From an uncultured Selenomonadales bacterium (GTDB lineage: Bacteria; Bacillota; Negativicutes; Selenomonadales; Selenomonadaceae), in NCBI GenBank assembly GCA_947165405.1, contig CAMVAG010000122.1:1-6320 (forward strand): a stretch of 6,320 nt of DNA. Direction: 5' to 3'. The number at the start of each line of letters is the position of its first letter. The stretch's first letter is position 1. The notes under the pieces are model-generated. The model was not told the origin of the DNA and made no database searches. It worked only from the letters and a program-made list of their open reading frames with translations. Below are positions 1-6,110 of this stretch, in pieces. The translations under genes and the position numbers were made by a program.

Positions 1-396
1 GACTTTGATAATGTATTCGAGGTGGAGGTGCGGTCCGGTCGAGTAGCCGGTGCTGCCGACTTGCGCGATAATCTGTCCCGCCGAAACACTTTGCCCCGCC
101 GCAACATGAAGCGTCGAGCAATGAGCATAGCGCGTGTAAGAATCAATCGCGGGATGATAAATCAGCACTTGGTTGCCGTAGCCGTCGCCGAGATTGTCCG
201 CAATGACGACTTGTCCGTCGAAAAGCGAGCCGATATACGCGCCGTAATCGTAGCCCAAATCAACGCCCGCATGAAATTTCCATTCGCCCGAAATCGGATG
301 GATTCTCCAGCCGAAAGGACTTGTCACGGGTAATTCAATCGCTTGAACTTGCGCGGGCAACATCAACAGAATTATCAATGCCCAAATCTTTTTCAA
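1..396 (-). CDS. Secreted M23 family metallopeptidase (LytM-like endopeptidase), 3' end cut by window edge
   Basis: The visible 132 residues encode a short exported zinc peptidase of the M23 (lysostaphin/LytM) family, which cleaves peptide bridges in peptidoglycan. Residues 1-19 form a Sec signal peptide: two lysines, a hydrophobic core (residues 4-14) and a VQA cleavage site. The catalytic domain starts almost at once, with no coiled coil or LysM domain in the visible part. Metal-site residues fit the family: His42 and Asp46 in HAGVD, His92 in YAHC, and His123/His125 in PHLHLE. I chose a TTG start at 396-394 because it has a GGAGGAGG ribosome-binding site 9 nt upstream and is the only start that gives a complete signal peptide. 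The start lies 62 bp inside the acyltransferase gene, in another frame. It is the last visible gene of a minus-strand envelope operon. The family is very secure; whether the enzyme cleaves peptidoglycan or regulates amidases is not known. Confidence 0.9.
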   Translation of the reverse strand, partial: MKKIWALIILLMLPAQVQAIELPVTSPFGWRIHPISGEWKFHAGVDLGYDYGAYIGSLFDGQVVIADNLGDGYGNQVLIYHPAIDSYTRYAHCSTLHVAAGQSVSAGQIIAQVGSTGYSTGPHLHLEYIIKV

Positions 397-1294
397 ACTC
401 TGCAACCTCCTCCGCCTCAAATTCGACGCGCATGGACTTCCAGCGGTCGTGAAGCCAAAACCATTCGGCGGGATATTTTTTTATATGCTCCTCAATCAAT
501 GTCGCAAGCCGTTGCGTCATTTTTTTTATGTCGGCGTGCTTGTCCGAAGTCTTTTCGACCATAAGCGGCGGTGAAATTTCCAGCGTGTGCGTGCCGTCCG
601 AATTCTTGTGCATGAACGCCGGGAAGATTGGAATTTTCCTGAAGCGTGACATCGACGCCGCGCCCGTCACAAAGAGCGTTGCTTGATTGAAAAACTTCAC
701 GACGACTCCGTCGACGCGCCCGACATCTTGATCCATTATCAAGCCGATAAAGTGCCCTTCGTCGAGCATCTTGTACATTTCGCGGACGCCGCTGCGATAG
801 GTAATGTGCATGCCGATAAGCGTGCGGTATTCGTTGATAAATTTGTCCGCGCCTTCGGATTTTTGTTTCTTCGCCACGCCGACAAGCGGGATTCCGTTTT
901 GCGCGAAGGCTCCGCCCATAAGTTCCCAGTTGTCGCTGTGACAAGCCATAATCACCGCGCCGCGAGCGGAAGAATTTTTGTAGCGCGTCAAATGCTCCAA
1001 GCCGATAACTTTAACATGACTTGCCATATTTTTTTTGAGCTTCGGGAAGGACAAAACCTCCATGAACATCGAGCCGAATTGAATCGTGCTTTCTTTGGCG
1101 ATTCGTTCCGCCTCCGACGTTGAAACTTTCAAACAACGAATGATATTTTCCGTCGCAAGTCTTTTGCGTTTGGCGGGCAGGAATATCCAAATCAAATTCG
1201 CCAGCCCTCGACCGAATCTCAAACAAAATTTCAGCGGCAGAAGACAAATCACCGCGCTCAAGCATTTTAAAAATCTGTATTCGATTAGATTCAC
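335..1294 (-). CDS. LpxL/HtrB-like lipid A biosynthesis acyltransferase
   Basis: A 319-residue inner-membrane acyltransferase of the LpxL/HtrB family (LPLAT superfamily). The family transfers a secondary acyl chain from acyl-ACP to a lipid A precursor at the cytoplasmic face. Residues 10-40 are hydrophobic and form the expected N-terminal membrane anchor. The catalytic HX4E motif is His119-Ser-Asp-Asn-Trp-Glu124. The family block MDQDVG (187-192), followed by GVVVKFF and a Thr-Gly-Ala-Ala stretch near 210-213, matches the acceptor/acyl pocket region. The C-terminal signature PAEWFWLHDRWK (275-286) is typical. The start is GTG, overlapping the upstream stop codon as GTGA, so translation is probably coupled. 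After the usual end near residue 290 there is an acidic tail of about 30 residues, whose DNA also encodes the start of the M23 protein. The family is secure; acyl chain length and exact acceptor are not determinable. Confidence 0.93.
   Translation of the reverse strand: MNLIEYRFLKCLSAVICLLPLKFCLRFGRGLANLIWIFLPAKRKRLATENIIRCLKVSTSEAERIAKESTIQFGSMFMEVLSFPKLKKNMASHVKVIGLEHLTRYKNSSARGAVIMACHSDNWELMGGAFAQNGIPLVGVAKKQKSEGADKFINEYRTLIGMHITYRSGVREMYKMLDEGHFIGLIMDQDVGRVDGVVVKFFNQATLFVTGAASMSRFRKIPIFPAFMHKNSDGTHTLEISPPLMVEKTSDKHADIKKMTQRLATLIEEHIKKYPAEWFWLHDRWKSMRVEFEAEEVAEFEKDLGIDNSVDVARASSSD
406..413 (-). promoter_or_regulatory. Strong Shine-Dalgarno deciding the TTG start of the M23 gene
   Basis: The minus strand reads GGAGGAGG here, followed by 9 nt and then TTG AAA AAA. 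It lies inside the 3' end of the acyltransferase gene. The spacing is optimal, and the downstream frame opens directly into a signal peptide, so translation probably starts independently at this site. Confidence 0.8.
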
Positions 1295-2427
1295 CGTCTT
1301 TCAAGATTCTCGATAAAGTCATTCAGAAACGTGCTGAACTTCGCCGCACCCATGATATTCATATGTGAGGTATCAAAAAAATCCGCGTCTGTCATACCCG
1401 GCAACTTCCAACCGTCAATAAAAATAGCCAACGGATGTTTTTTGCAAGCTTGCCGGACAAGATAATAAAATTCGTCAATTATTTGTTTGTTGAAATGTTT
1501 TTTGTAACCTTCCGTCATCGGCGGCAAGAACATTATCGGGCGGATATTGTTTTCTTCGCAAAACGTCAAGTAATCATCCAAAATTTTTATATTCTCGGCG
1601 CACGTTTCGGGATAATGTTTTTCTGCCCAAGCGTTAATCTCATTACGAGCCTCAAGGCGGTTCTTCGGCGTCATAAATTTTAAAGGCGTTTTTGCATAAA
1701 AAGGATTATTAATGTCGAACGGCTCCAACGGAAGTCTCGTCGAAAAATATTCCGCTCGAAGAAGTTTTTTGTATGTTTCGACGGGCATATGAAAATTGTG
1801 CAAATCCCCAAAAGGGATAAGATAATGCAACATCAAAAAACTCAAGTTGATTGCCTTCGACACGTCGTAATTGAATGAAAAGGGTGCGAGACCTATGAGC
1901 GCGTAACGAAACTTGCCATGCCCCCCCCCATATGCTACGGCATGCTTTGCAACTTGAAAGTTATAGTACAAGTCTTGGCTGCTGCGCCCGAAATTAAAAA
2001 GTTTTTTCTTGAAGCGAGTAACGTCCAAACCGATTTCGGTATAACTCAAACCCGTTGCGAACATCTCGAATGACGCCGCATGTTTCTCAAAGTATTTCAG
2101 AGAGCGTTCGATAAGAAAATTGTCGTTGCAGAAAAAGTTTAAGCCGATAATTTTATTTTTCGGCACATTGTATTCCAAAACGATTTTAAGAAAATCTCTT
2201 CCCCAGCTGTTTTCCACGCAGAGGACGTAATCATAGTAAAAATCTTTGACGCATTCTTTCAAGTCGTAGAGCGGATAAATTAAACTTTTCGGCAAACCGA
2301 CGCGCTCCAAAATTTTTTTCGCCGGCTCGACTTCATCTGTTACAATCGCGCAGTATTCCAATTCGGAATTTAAAGTTGAAAGCTTTTCCAAAAGTTGTTC
2401 CGACCAAGTTACAAGCAAGACACGCAT
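1291..2427 (-). CDS. Two-domain protein: Rossmann-like N-terminus plus SGNH/DltD-like C-terminus
   Basis: A 378-residue protein without signal peptide or clear membrane segment. Residues 1-99 look like a Rossmann-type fold: a hydrophobic MRVLLV strand, then alternating helices and strands ending in NKIIGLNFF. Residues 120-378 resemble SGNH hydrolases of the DltD kind. The candidate nucleophile is Ser128 in ATGLSYTEIG, an Asn-Gly-Arg-Ser-Ser-Gln block lies at 145-151, and the terminal DxxH dyad is Asp352/His355 in FFDTSHMNIMGA. DltD-like and related proteins act in acyl transfer to envelope polymers. With LpxL as the next gene, a role in acylating or deacylating a surface glycan is an inference. 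I start at ATG 2427 because GGAGG lies 9 nt upstream; a TTG at 2436 in the same frame touches that site and is unlikely. Codons 167-169 are a continuous G9 tract, described in the findings. A specific function is not recognised. Confidence 0.75.
   Translation of the reverse strand: MRVLLVTWSEQLLEKLSTLNSELEYCAIVTDEVEPAKKILERVGLPKSLIYPLYDLKECVKDFYYDYVLCVENSWGRDFLKIVLEYNVPKNKIIGLNFFCNDNFLIERSLKYFEKHAASFEMFATGLSYTEIGLDVTRFKKKLFNFGRSSQDLYYNFQVAKHAVAYGGGHGKFRYALIGLAPFSFNYDVSKAINLSFLMLHYLIPFGDLHNFHMPVETYKKLLRAEYFSTRLPLEPFDINNPFYAKTPLKFMTPKNRLEARNEINAWAEKHYPETCAENIKILDDYLTFCEENNIRPIMFLPPMTEGYKKHFNKQIIDEFYYLVRQACKKHPLAIFIDGWKLPGMTDADFFDTSHMNIMGAAKFSTFLNDFIENLERR
1921..1929 (-). repeat. G9 homopolymer inside the SGNH-like gene (possible slippage tract)
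   Basis: Nine consecutive C on the plus strand are nine G in the coding strand, read as three glycine codons (Gly167-169, context AYGGGHG). Using only GGG for three adjacent glycines is unusual where GGC is common nearby. Loss of one G would put a TAG after residue 177. Gain of one G would open a wrong frame that ends at a TAA near position 1709. Either change removes the Asp352/His355 dyad. Confidence 0.85.
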
Positions 2428-2436
2428 TTTTATCAA

Positions 2437-2441
2437 CCTCC
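2437..2441 (-). promoter_or_regulatory. Shine-Dalgarno of the SGNH-like gene, favouring ATG 2427
   Basis: GGAGG on the minus strand, 9 nt before ATG 2427. It directly abuts the alternative TTG at 2436, which therefore has no usable spacing. Confidence 0.75.
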
Positions 2442-2534
2442 GCCGTCAATTATTCTTTCGCCGAAAAATTTTTCCTGCCGATTTCAATTACCAATTCCTC
2501 GTCACGAAGGCGCGGAGTTTTGCTTTTGAAAATA

Positions 2535-2563
2535 TAGACAGCGAAAAGATTTTTGTTTATAAT
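2535..2563 (+). promoter_or_regulatory. Predicted sigma-A-type promoter of the pyrophosphatase gene
   Basis: TAGACA (2535-2540), a 17-nt spacer, then a perfect TATAAT (2558-2563). The start site would be near 2570, giving a leader of about 40 nt. A strong GGAGGGGG ribosome-binding site follows at 2595-2602, before ATG 2610. Confidence 0.7.
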
Positions 2564-2583
2564 TCGCAAAGTGAAGTTGTAAA
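2556..2583 (-). promoter_or_regulatory. Predicted sigma-A-type promoter of the leftward envelope operon
   Basis: On the minus strand: TTTACA (2583-2578), a 16-nt spacer, then TATAAA (2561-2556). Both hexamers match the consensus at five of six positions. Transcription would start near 2549, giving a leader of about 120 nt before ATG 2427. The -10 box overlaps the -10 box of the opposite promoter at the shared TTATAA core. No experimental start site is available. Confidence 0.55.
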
Positions 2584-2609
2584 TTTCTGAATTTGGAGGG
2601 GGCTTTTTA

Positions 2610-4262
2610 ATGAAAGGCGGCAACAAACCCATTTACGTTATCGGGCACAGAAACCCCGATACCGATTCGATTTGTTCGGCTATCGGCTACTCGCACCTCA
2701 AGCAAGCTCTGGGAATAAGCGCGGTGCCTGCCCGTTGCGGCAAAATCAATAACGAAACAAAATATGCACTCGAATATTTCAAAGTGGATCAACCGTTGCT
2801 CTTAACCGACTTGTATCCTCGCGTCAAAGATGTTTCGCTTGAGTGCAAGACCGTCGTCCGTCAACACGACACGCTCCGGCATTTGGGCGAAGTCATGCGC
2901 AAGAGCGAATTGCAATCCGTGCCCGTCACCGATTCCAACGGCGACCTCGTCGGTATCGTCACGGTCAGCGACCTCGCAAAAAGATATTTCCTTGAGCTCG
3001 GGCTTCAAAGTCTCGTCGATTTGCGCGTCCGTTATCGCGACATCATTCAAGCGACAGAGGCAAAAGTTTTGGTCAGCGGCAACGAAAATGATTTAATCGA
3101 AGGCAACATCGTAATCGCCTCCGGCTCTGCTTTTTCGACAATCAGTATCCTCAATAAAAAAGACATCGTTATCGTCGGCGACAGAAGTGCGGACACTCTG
3201 CATAAAATTCTTGAGTGCGGCATTGCCTGCCTCGTCGTGACGCAAAACAGCCGAATCGACGCGGAGATTTTGGAAGAGGCTCAAAAGCGCGGCGTCTTCA
3301 TTCTCTTGACGCCTTATGATGCTTACACCGTCGGCAGGCTTATCAATCAGTGCGTGCCCATTCGCCGTATCATGAAGTCCGATCCCGTTTGCTTCCGCCC
3401 GATGGATTTATTGAGCGATATTAAAGGCATCATGGACGAACACCGCTATCGCAGCTATCCCGTCGTCGAAAACGGAAAACTCGTCGGGCTCGTCAGCGCG
3501 GATGAAATCATGTTGCCCGAACGCGAAAAAGTTATCCTCGTCGACCACAACGAACGCGGGCAGGCCGTCGAAGGCATCGAGGACGCAAAGATTGTTGAGA
3601 TTATCGACCACCACAGGCTCGGCGGCGTTCAGACTTCCGAACCGATTTACATTCATCAAGAGCCCGTCGGTTGCACCTGCACAATCGTCGCGAATATGCA
3701 TTGGCAAAACGATATTGAAATTCCTCCGTCAATCGCGGGTCTTCTTTTGAGCGCGATTATCTCCGATACCGTCCTGTTTAAGTCTCCGACTTGCACGCCA
3801 AAAGACAAGAGAACCGCCGAAAAACTCGCGGTGATTGCGGGCGTCGACCTCAAAGAATACGGCTTGGCTATGCTAAGAGCGGGCGCGGGTATCGGTGACA
3901 AGACTCCTGCCGAAATCGCCAAGAACGACCTCAAGGAATTTAAAATCGGAGACTACAGAATTATCGTCAGCCAAATTTCCGTAATGGATCCGAAAGAAAT
4001 CCTCGACATCGAAGACCAGCTTATCGCTTTCATGAAAGACGAATGCGAGCGCGAAGGCTTCGACATGCATTTACTTATGGCGACCGATATTTTGGAAGAG
4101 GCAACTTATCTGCTTTACGCCGGTTCGCCCAGAACTTTAATCGGCGAGGCTTTCAAGAAAGATGCCAGCGGAACTCATGTTTATTTGCCGGGCGTCATGA
4201 GCCGCAAAAAACAAATCATCCCGCCCCTCAGCGAGGCTGTCAAACGCATTAAACCCCAGTAA
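2610..4262 (+). CDS. ppaC: CBS-DRTGG-containing manganese-dependent inorganic pyrophosphatase (DHH family II)
   Basis: A cytoplasmic family II pyrophosphatase (PPi to two phosphates), 550 residues against about 310 for the plain enzyme; the extra length is a regulatory insertion. The DHH domain begins at 8-25 with GHRNPDTDS (His13, Asp17, Asp19) and resumes at 308-363 with VDHNE (Asp312/His313) and DHH (333-335). Asp386 in ISDT completes the metal set. The insertion holds CBS1 (about 73-128), a DRTGG domain (about 135-250, GDRSADTL at 190-197) and CBS2 (about 255-303). The DHHA2 domain at the C-terminus carries SRKKQ (531-535), the phosphate-binding loop. All expected key residues are present. 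In characterised CBS-pyrophosphatases, AMP and ADP inhibit, ATP can activate, and diadenosine polyphosphates activate when DRTGG is present, so this enzyme likely senses energy state. It is a single-gene unit with its own promoter and terminator. Confidence 0.97.
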   Translation: MKGGNKPIYVIGHRNPDTDSICSAIGYSHLKQALGISAVPARCGKINNETKYALEYFKVDQPLLLTDLYPRVKDVSLECKTVVRQHDTLRHLGEVMRKSELQSVPVTDSNGDLVGIVTVSDLAKRYFLELGLQSLVDLRVRYRDIIQATEAKVLVSGNENDLIEGNIVIASGSAFSTISILNKKDIVIVGDRSADTLHKILECGIACLVVTQNSRIDAEILEEAQKRGVFILLTPYDAYTVGRLINQCVPIRRIMKSDPVCFRPMDLLSDIKGIMDEHRYRSYPVVENGKLVGLVSADEIMLPEREKVILVDHNERGQAVEGIEDAKIVEIIDHHRLGGVQTSEPIYIHQEPVGCTCTIVANMHWQNDIEIPPSIAGLLLSAIISDTVLFKSPTCTPKDKRTAEKLAVIAGVDLKEYGLAMLRAGAGIGDKTPAEIAKNDLKEFKIGDYRIIVSQISVMDPKEILDIEDQLIAFMKDECEREGFDMHLLMATDILEEATYLLYAGSPRTLIGEAFKKDASGTHVYLPGVMSRKKQIIPPLSEAVKRIKPQ

Positions 4263-4287
4263 ATTTTTCAAGCGCATAAAAATTTTT

Positions 4288-4313
4288 TCCCCGTCAAGCG
4301 GCGGGGATTTTTT
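4288..4313 (+). terminator. Intrinsic terminator after the pyrophosphatase gene
   Basis: The stem TCCCCG (4288-4293) pairs with CGGGGA (4302-4307) around an 8-nt loop and is followed by six T (4308-4313). It starts 25 nt after the stop codon and separates the pyrophosphatase unit from the next operon. Confidence 0.85.
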
Positions 4314-4314
4314 C

Positions 4315-4345
4315 TTGACTTAAACTCAACTCAACGTGATAAAAT
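4315..4345 (+). promoter_or_regulatory. Predicted promoter of the amidohydrolase operon
   Basis: TTGACT (4315-4320) follows the terminator T-run by one base. The -10 could be TAAAAT (4340-4345), with an extended TG at 4337-4338 and a long 19-nt spacer, or GATAAA (4338-4343) with a 17-nt spacer. Either way the start site falls near 4350-4352. That leaves only about 10-12 nt before ATG 4362, with GGGTGAG (4352-4358) as the ribosome-binding site. Confidence 0.55.
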
Positions 4346-4361
4346 TTTTTCGGGTGAGATT

Positions 4362-5378
4362 ATGACGCGACGAGAATTTTTGAAAATGAGTTTGGCACTT
4401 GCAATGGGAGGCTTGACAATGACGACGGAGGCTGCAGAAATTTTTTCGGCAAAGACAATCGACTTTCACGCGCACGCAATTCTTCCGAGCTACATCGACG
4501 CGCTGAAAATTTTAAAAATCGACGCGGCGGCTGAAGAAGGTTTCCCGTTACCGAAATGGAACGTTGAATCGCATTTACAATTCATGGAGGCGGCGGGCAT
4601 TGATTTTACAATTCTTTCGCCGGCGACGCCTCACATATCGGACTGCGCGGCGGCGCGAGCGATTAACGAGGAATTCGCCGAACTTTGCAGACGCTTCCCG
4701 AAAAAATTTGCTTTCGCGGCGTTGTTGCCTCTGCCGAATGTCGAAGGCTCAATCGAAGAATTTTATTACGCGACGGAAAAACTTGGAGCATTGGGCGTGA
4801 AAGTTGCAAGCAATTCCGACGGCGTTTATCTTGGCGACGAACGACTTGACCCGATTTTTGCGGAGCTTGACAAAAAAAATTCTCTCGTGATAATTCATCC
4901 GAGCCCCGCAAAATTTTTGCCGCGAGGAAATGTCATAACGGGAAAAGTCATGGCGTTGTTCGAATATCCTGCCGACACGACGCGGGCGGTCTTGAACATG
5001 TTGGCGAACGGCACGCTTGAAAAATTTCCGCGCTTGAAAGTCGTCGTACCTCATTGCGGTTCGTTCCTGCCTTACATGAAACAGCGGGCGGGCGCGATGT
5101 TCCAAATGCTTGCGGCAATGAATTTGATGAAGCCCGTGAATTTTTCGGCGGGCTTATCAAAATTATTTTTCGACACGGCGGGCGACCCCATGCCCGAACA
5201 ATTTGACATGCTTTTAAAAATCACGACCCTCGACAAAATAATTTTCGGAACGGATTATCCCTACGTGCCCGCGCAAGTCATCTTGAACAAGAAAAAATTT
5301 TTCGACGAGGAATTGACGCGACGCGGCTTGAAAAATAAAATTTACCTCGAAAACGCATGGAGCTTGTTGGGAGGCTGA
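4362..5378 (+). CDS. Tat-exported amidohydrolase, ACMSD-like (Amidohydro_2 family)
   Basis: A 338-residue metal-dependent hydrolase or decarboxylase of the Amidohydro_2 family, which includes ACMSD and gamma-resorcylate/2,3-dihydroxybenzoate decarboxylases. Residues 2-8 (TRREFLK) form a twin-arginine motif, followed by a mild hydrophobic stretch (9-20) and a probable cleavage site near 24-25, so the folded metal-loaded enzyme is likely exported by Tat. The TIM-barrel metal site is complete: His36 and His38 in DFHAHA, His179 in IIHP, His231 in VPHCGS and Asp298 in FGTDYP. Spacing closely follows ACMSD. GxxxLPYM after His231 and the GTDYP block are typical of the family. It is the first gene of a plus-strand operon; the next gene starts 3 nt after its stop. 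Substrate is unknown: acyclic or aromatic carboxylates are plausible from the family. An ACMSD role in tryptophan breakdown is unlikely for an exported enzyme. Confidence 0.88.
   Translation: MTRREFLKMSLALAMGGLTMTTEAAEIFSAKTIDFHAHAILPSYIDALKILKIDAAAEEGFPLPKWNVESHLQFMEAAGIDFTILSPATPHISDCAAARAINEEFAELCRRFPKKFAFAALLPLPNVEGSIEEFYYATEKLGALGVKVASNSDGVYLGDERLDPIFAELDKKNSLVIIHPSPAKFLPRGNVITGKVMALFEYPADTTRAVLNMLANGTLEKFPRLKVVVPHCGSFLPYMKQRAGAMFQMLAAMNLMKPVNFSAGLSKLFFDTAGDPMPEQFDMLLKITTLDKIIFGTDYPYVPAQVILNKKKFFDEELTRRGLKNKIYLENAWSLLGG
5369..5374 (+). promoter_or_regulatory. Shine-Dalgarno of the twin-ABM gene, inside the amidohydrolase gene
   Basis: GGGAGG ends 7 nt before ATG 5382 and lies in the last codons of the amidohydrolase gene. 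It supports the first ATG over the in-frame ATGs at 5403 and 5421, and only the first start preserves the lysines of the signal peptide. Confidence 0.75.
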
Positions 5379-5381
5379 ACG

Positions 5382-6095
5382 ATGAAAAAATTTTTTCTTT
5401 TTATGTTGGGAGTGATTTTTATGTTGACGGCGGCGGCAGACGCAAAATCAATCCGAACGCCCGAAGGAAATATGCCGCGTGTTCAATGGGCGGTTGTCGA
5501 ATCGACGGCGGGCACAATGTCTCGAATGATTGAAATCGGCGCAAGAGTTTTGGCACCGACGACGGCAAAAGAGGCGGGCACTTATGCACTTTACGGCGTG
5601 ATTGAAAAAGACAATCCGAATTTGATGAGGCTGCTTGAAATTTACGAGAGCGACGAGGCTTATCGAATCCACTCAACGAGCGAGGCTTTCCAACAATATC
5701 GCGCAGAGCGTCTTCCGTTTCTTGCCGGCTTAAAAATTTTGCCGGTCAATGCAATCGTCCTTGAACAAAAAAATCGCGGCGTCGGAACCGTTGCGCAAAC
5801 TCATCGCTACGAAATTTTTCCGAACGACCTCGCGAATTTTCAACGAATCATTTCAGCAGAGGCAGTCCGCGCAGTCCGTGAGGATTCGGGAGTTTTGGGA
5901 GCGTTCGTGACAGCCGAACAACCGCGCCCGAATTTTTTACACACGATGATAATTTTCGTCGACGCGGCGGCGGCTCAAAAATATTTCGCGTCGACGGCTT
6001 ACAAAAATTTTCGACGGCAAGTCGAGCCGTTGATTCAAAACGAAAAAGCGATTGACTACCAACCGACCAAAATAATTTTGTCGGAAAAATTTTAG
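5382..6095 (+). CDS. Secreted protein with two tandem ABM-like (dimeric alpha/beta barrel) domains
   Basis: A 237-residue exported protein. Residues 1-21 are a Sec signal peptide (KK, hydrophobic core, ADA cleavage site). Domain 1 (about 34-125) looks like an antibiotic biosynthesis monooxygenase (ABM/YgiN) domain: a central EAGTYALYG strand (64-72) and the family-like helix start EIYESDEAYRIHSTSEAF (86-103, His97). Domain 2 (about 140-235) repeats this layout: EDSGVLGAF (167-175), then IIFVDAAAAQKYFASTAY (190-207), with no equivalent of His97. Two such domains in one chain would form the barrel intramolecularly. ABM proteins include cofactor-free oxygenases acting on quinols and polyketides, but also haem-binding and non-catalytic members. 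It sits 3 nt after the amidohydrolase, which is also exported, so the two may share a substrate outside the cytoplasm. The fold is likely; activity is unknown. Confidence 0.78.
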   Translation: MKKFFLFMLGVIFMLTAAADAKSIRTPEGNMPRVQWAVVESTAGTMSRMIEIGARVLAPTTAKEAGTYALYGVIEKDNPNLMRLLEIYESDEAYRIHSTSEAFQQYRAERLPFLAGLKILPVNAIVLEQKNRGVGTVAQTHRYEIFPNDLANFQRIISAEAVRAVREDSGVLGAFVTAEQPRPNFLHTMIIFVDAAAAQKYFASTAYKNFRRQVEPLIQNEKAIDYQPTKIILSEKF

Positions 6096-6096
6096 C

Positions 6097-6101
6097 AGGA
6101 G
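6097..6101 (+). promoter_or_regulatory. Shine-Dalgarno of the DJ-1/PfpI gene, deciding the start at 6111
   Basis: AGGAG with 9 nt to ATG 6111. An in-frame ATG at 6102 directly abuts this site and is therefore rejected as the start. Confidence 0.7.
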
Positions 6102-6110
6102 ATGTTGCAC

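Noticed and set aside
22..333. A 103-codon plus-strand frame at the left edge
   Set aside because: It is antisense to the M23 peptidase, whose zinc motifs and signal peptide are clear on the minus strand.
492..944. A 150-codon minus-strand frame within the LpxL-like gene
   Set aside because: It is a +1 shadow of the acyltransferase, rich in Arg and without motifs.
683..1123. A 146-codon plus-strand frame antisense to the LpxL-like gene
   Set aside because: The opposite strand encodes a protein with full family motifs across this region. The plus frame lacks a ribosome-binding site and recognisable domains.
2434..2436. TTG as start of the SGNH-like protein
   Set aside because: It directly touches the GGAGG site; ATG 2427 has ideal 9-nt spacing.
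2463..2474. Perfect 12-bp palindrome GAAAAATTTTTC in the envelope operon leader
   Set aside because: It has no loop and is A/T only, and similar AnTn runs occur throughout the window, so it is not a credible operator or terminator.
2450..2632. A 60-codon minus-strand open frame upstream of the SGNH-like gene, with a protein-like C-terminal part
   Set aside because: Its start lies inside the pyrophosphatase gene and upstream of the predicted minus-strand start site. No ribosome-binding site precedes its ATG or later TTG codons, and it covers both promoters.
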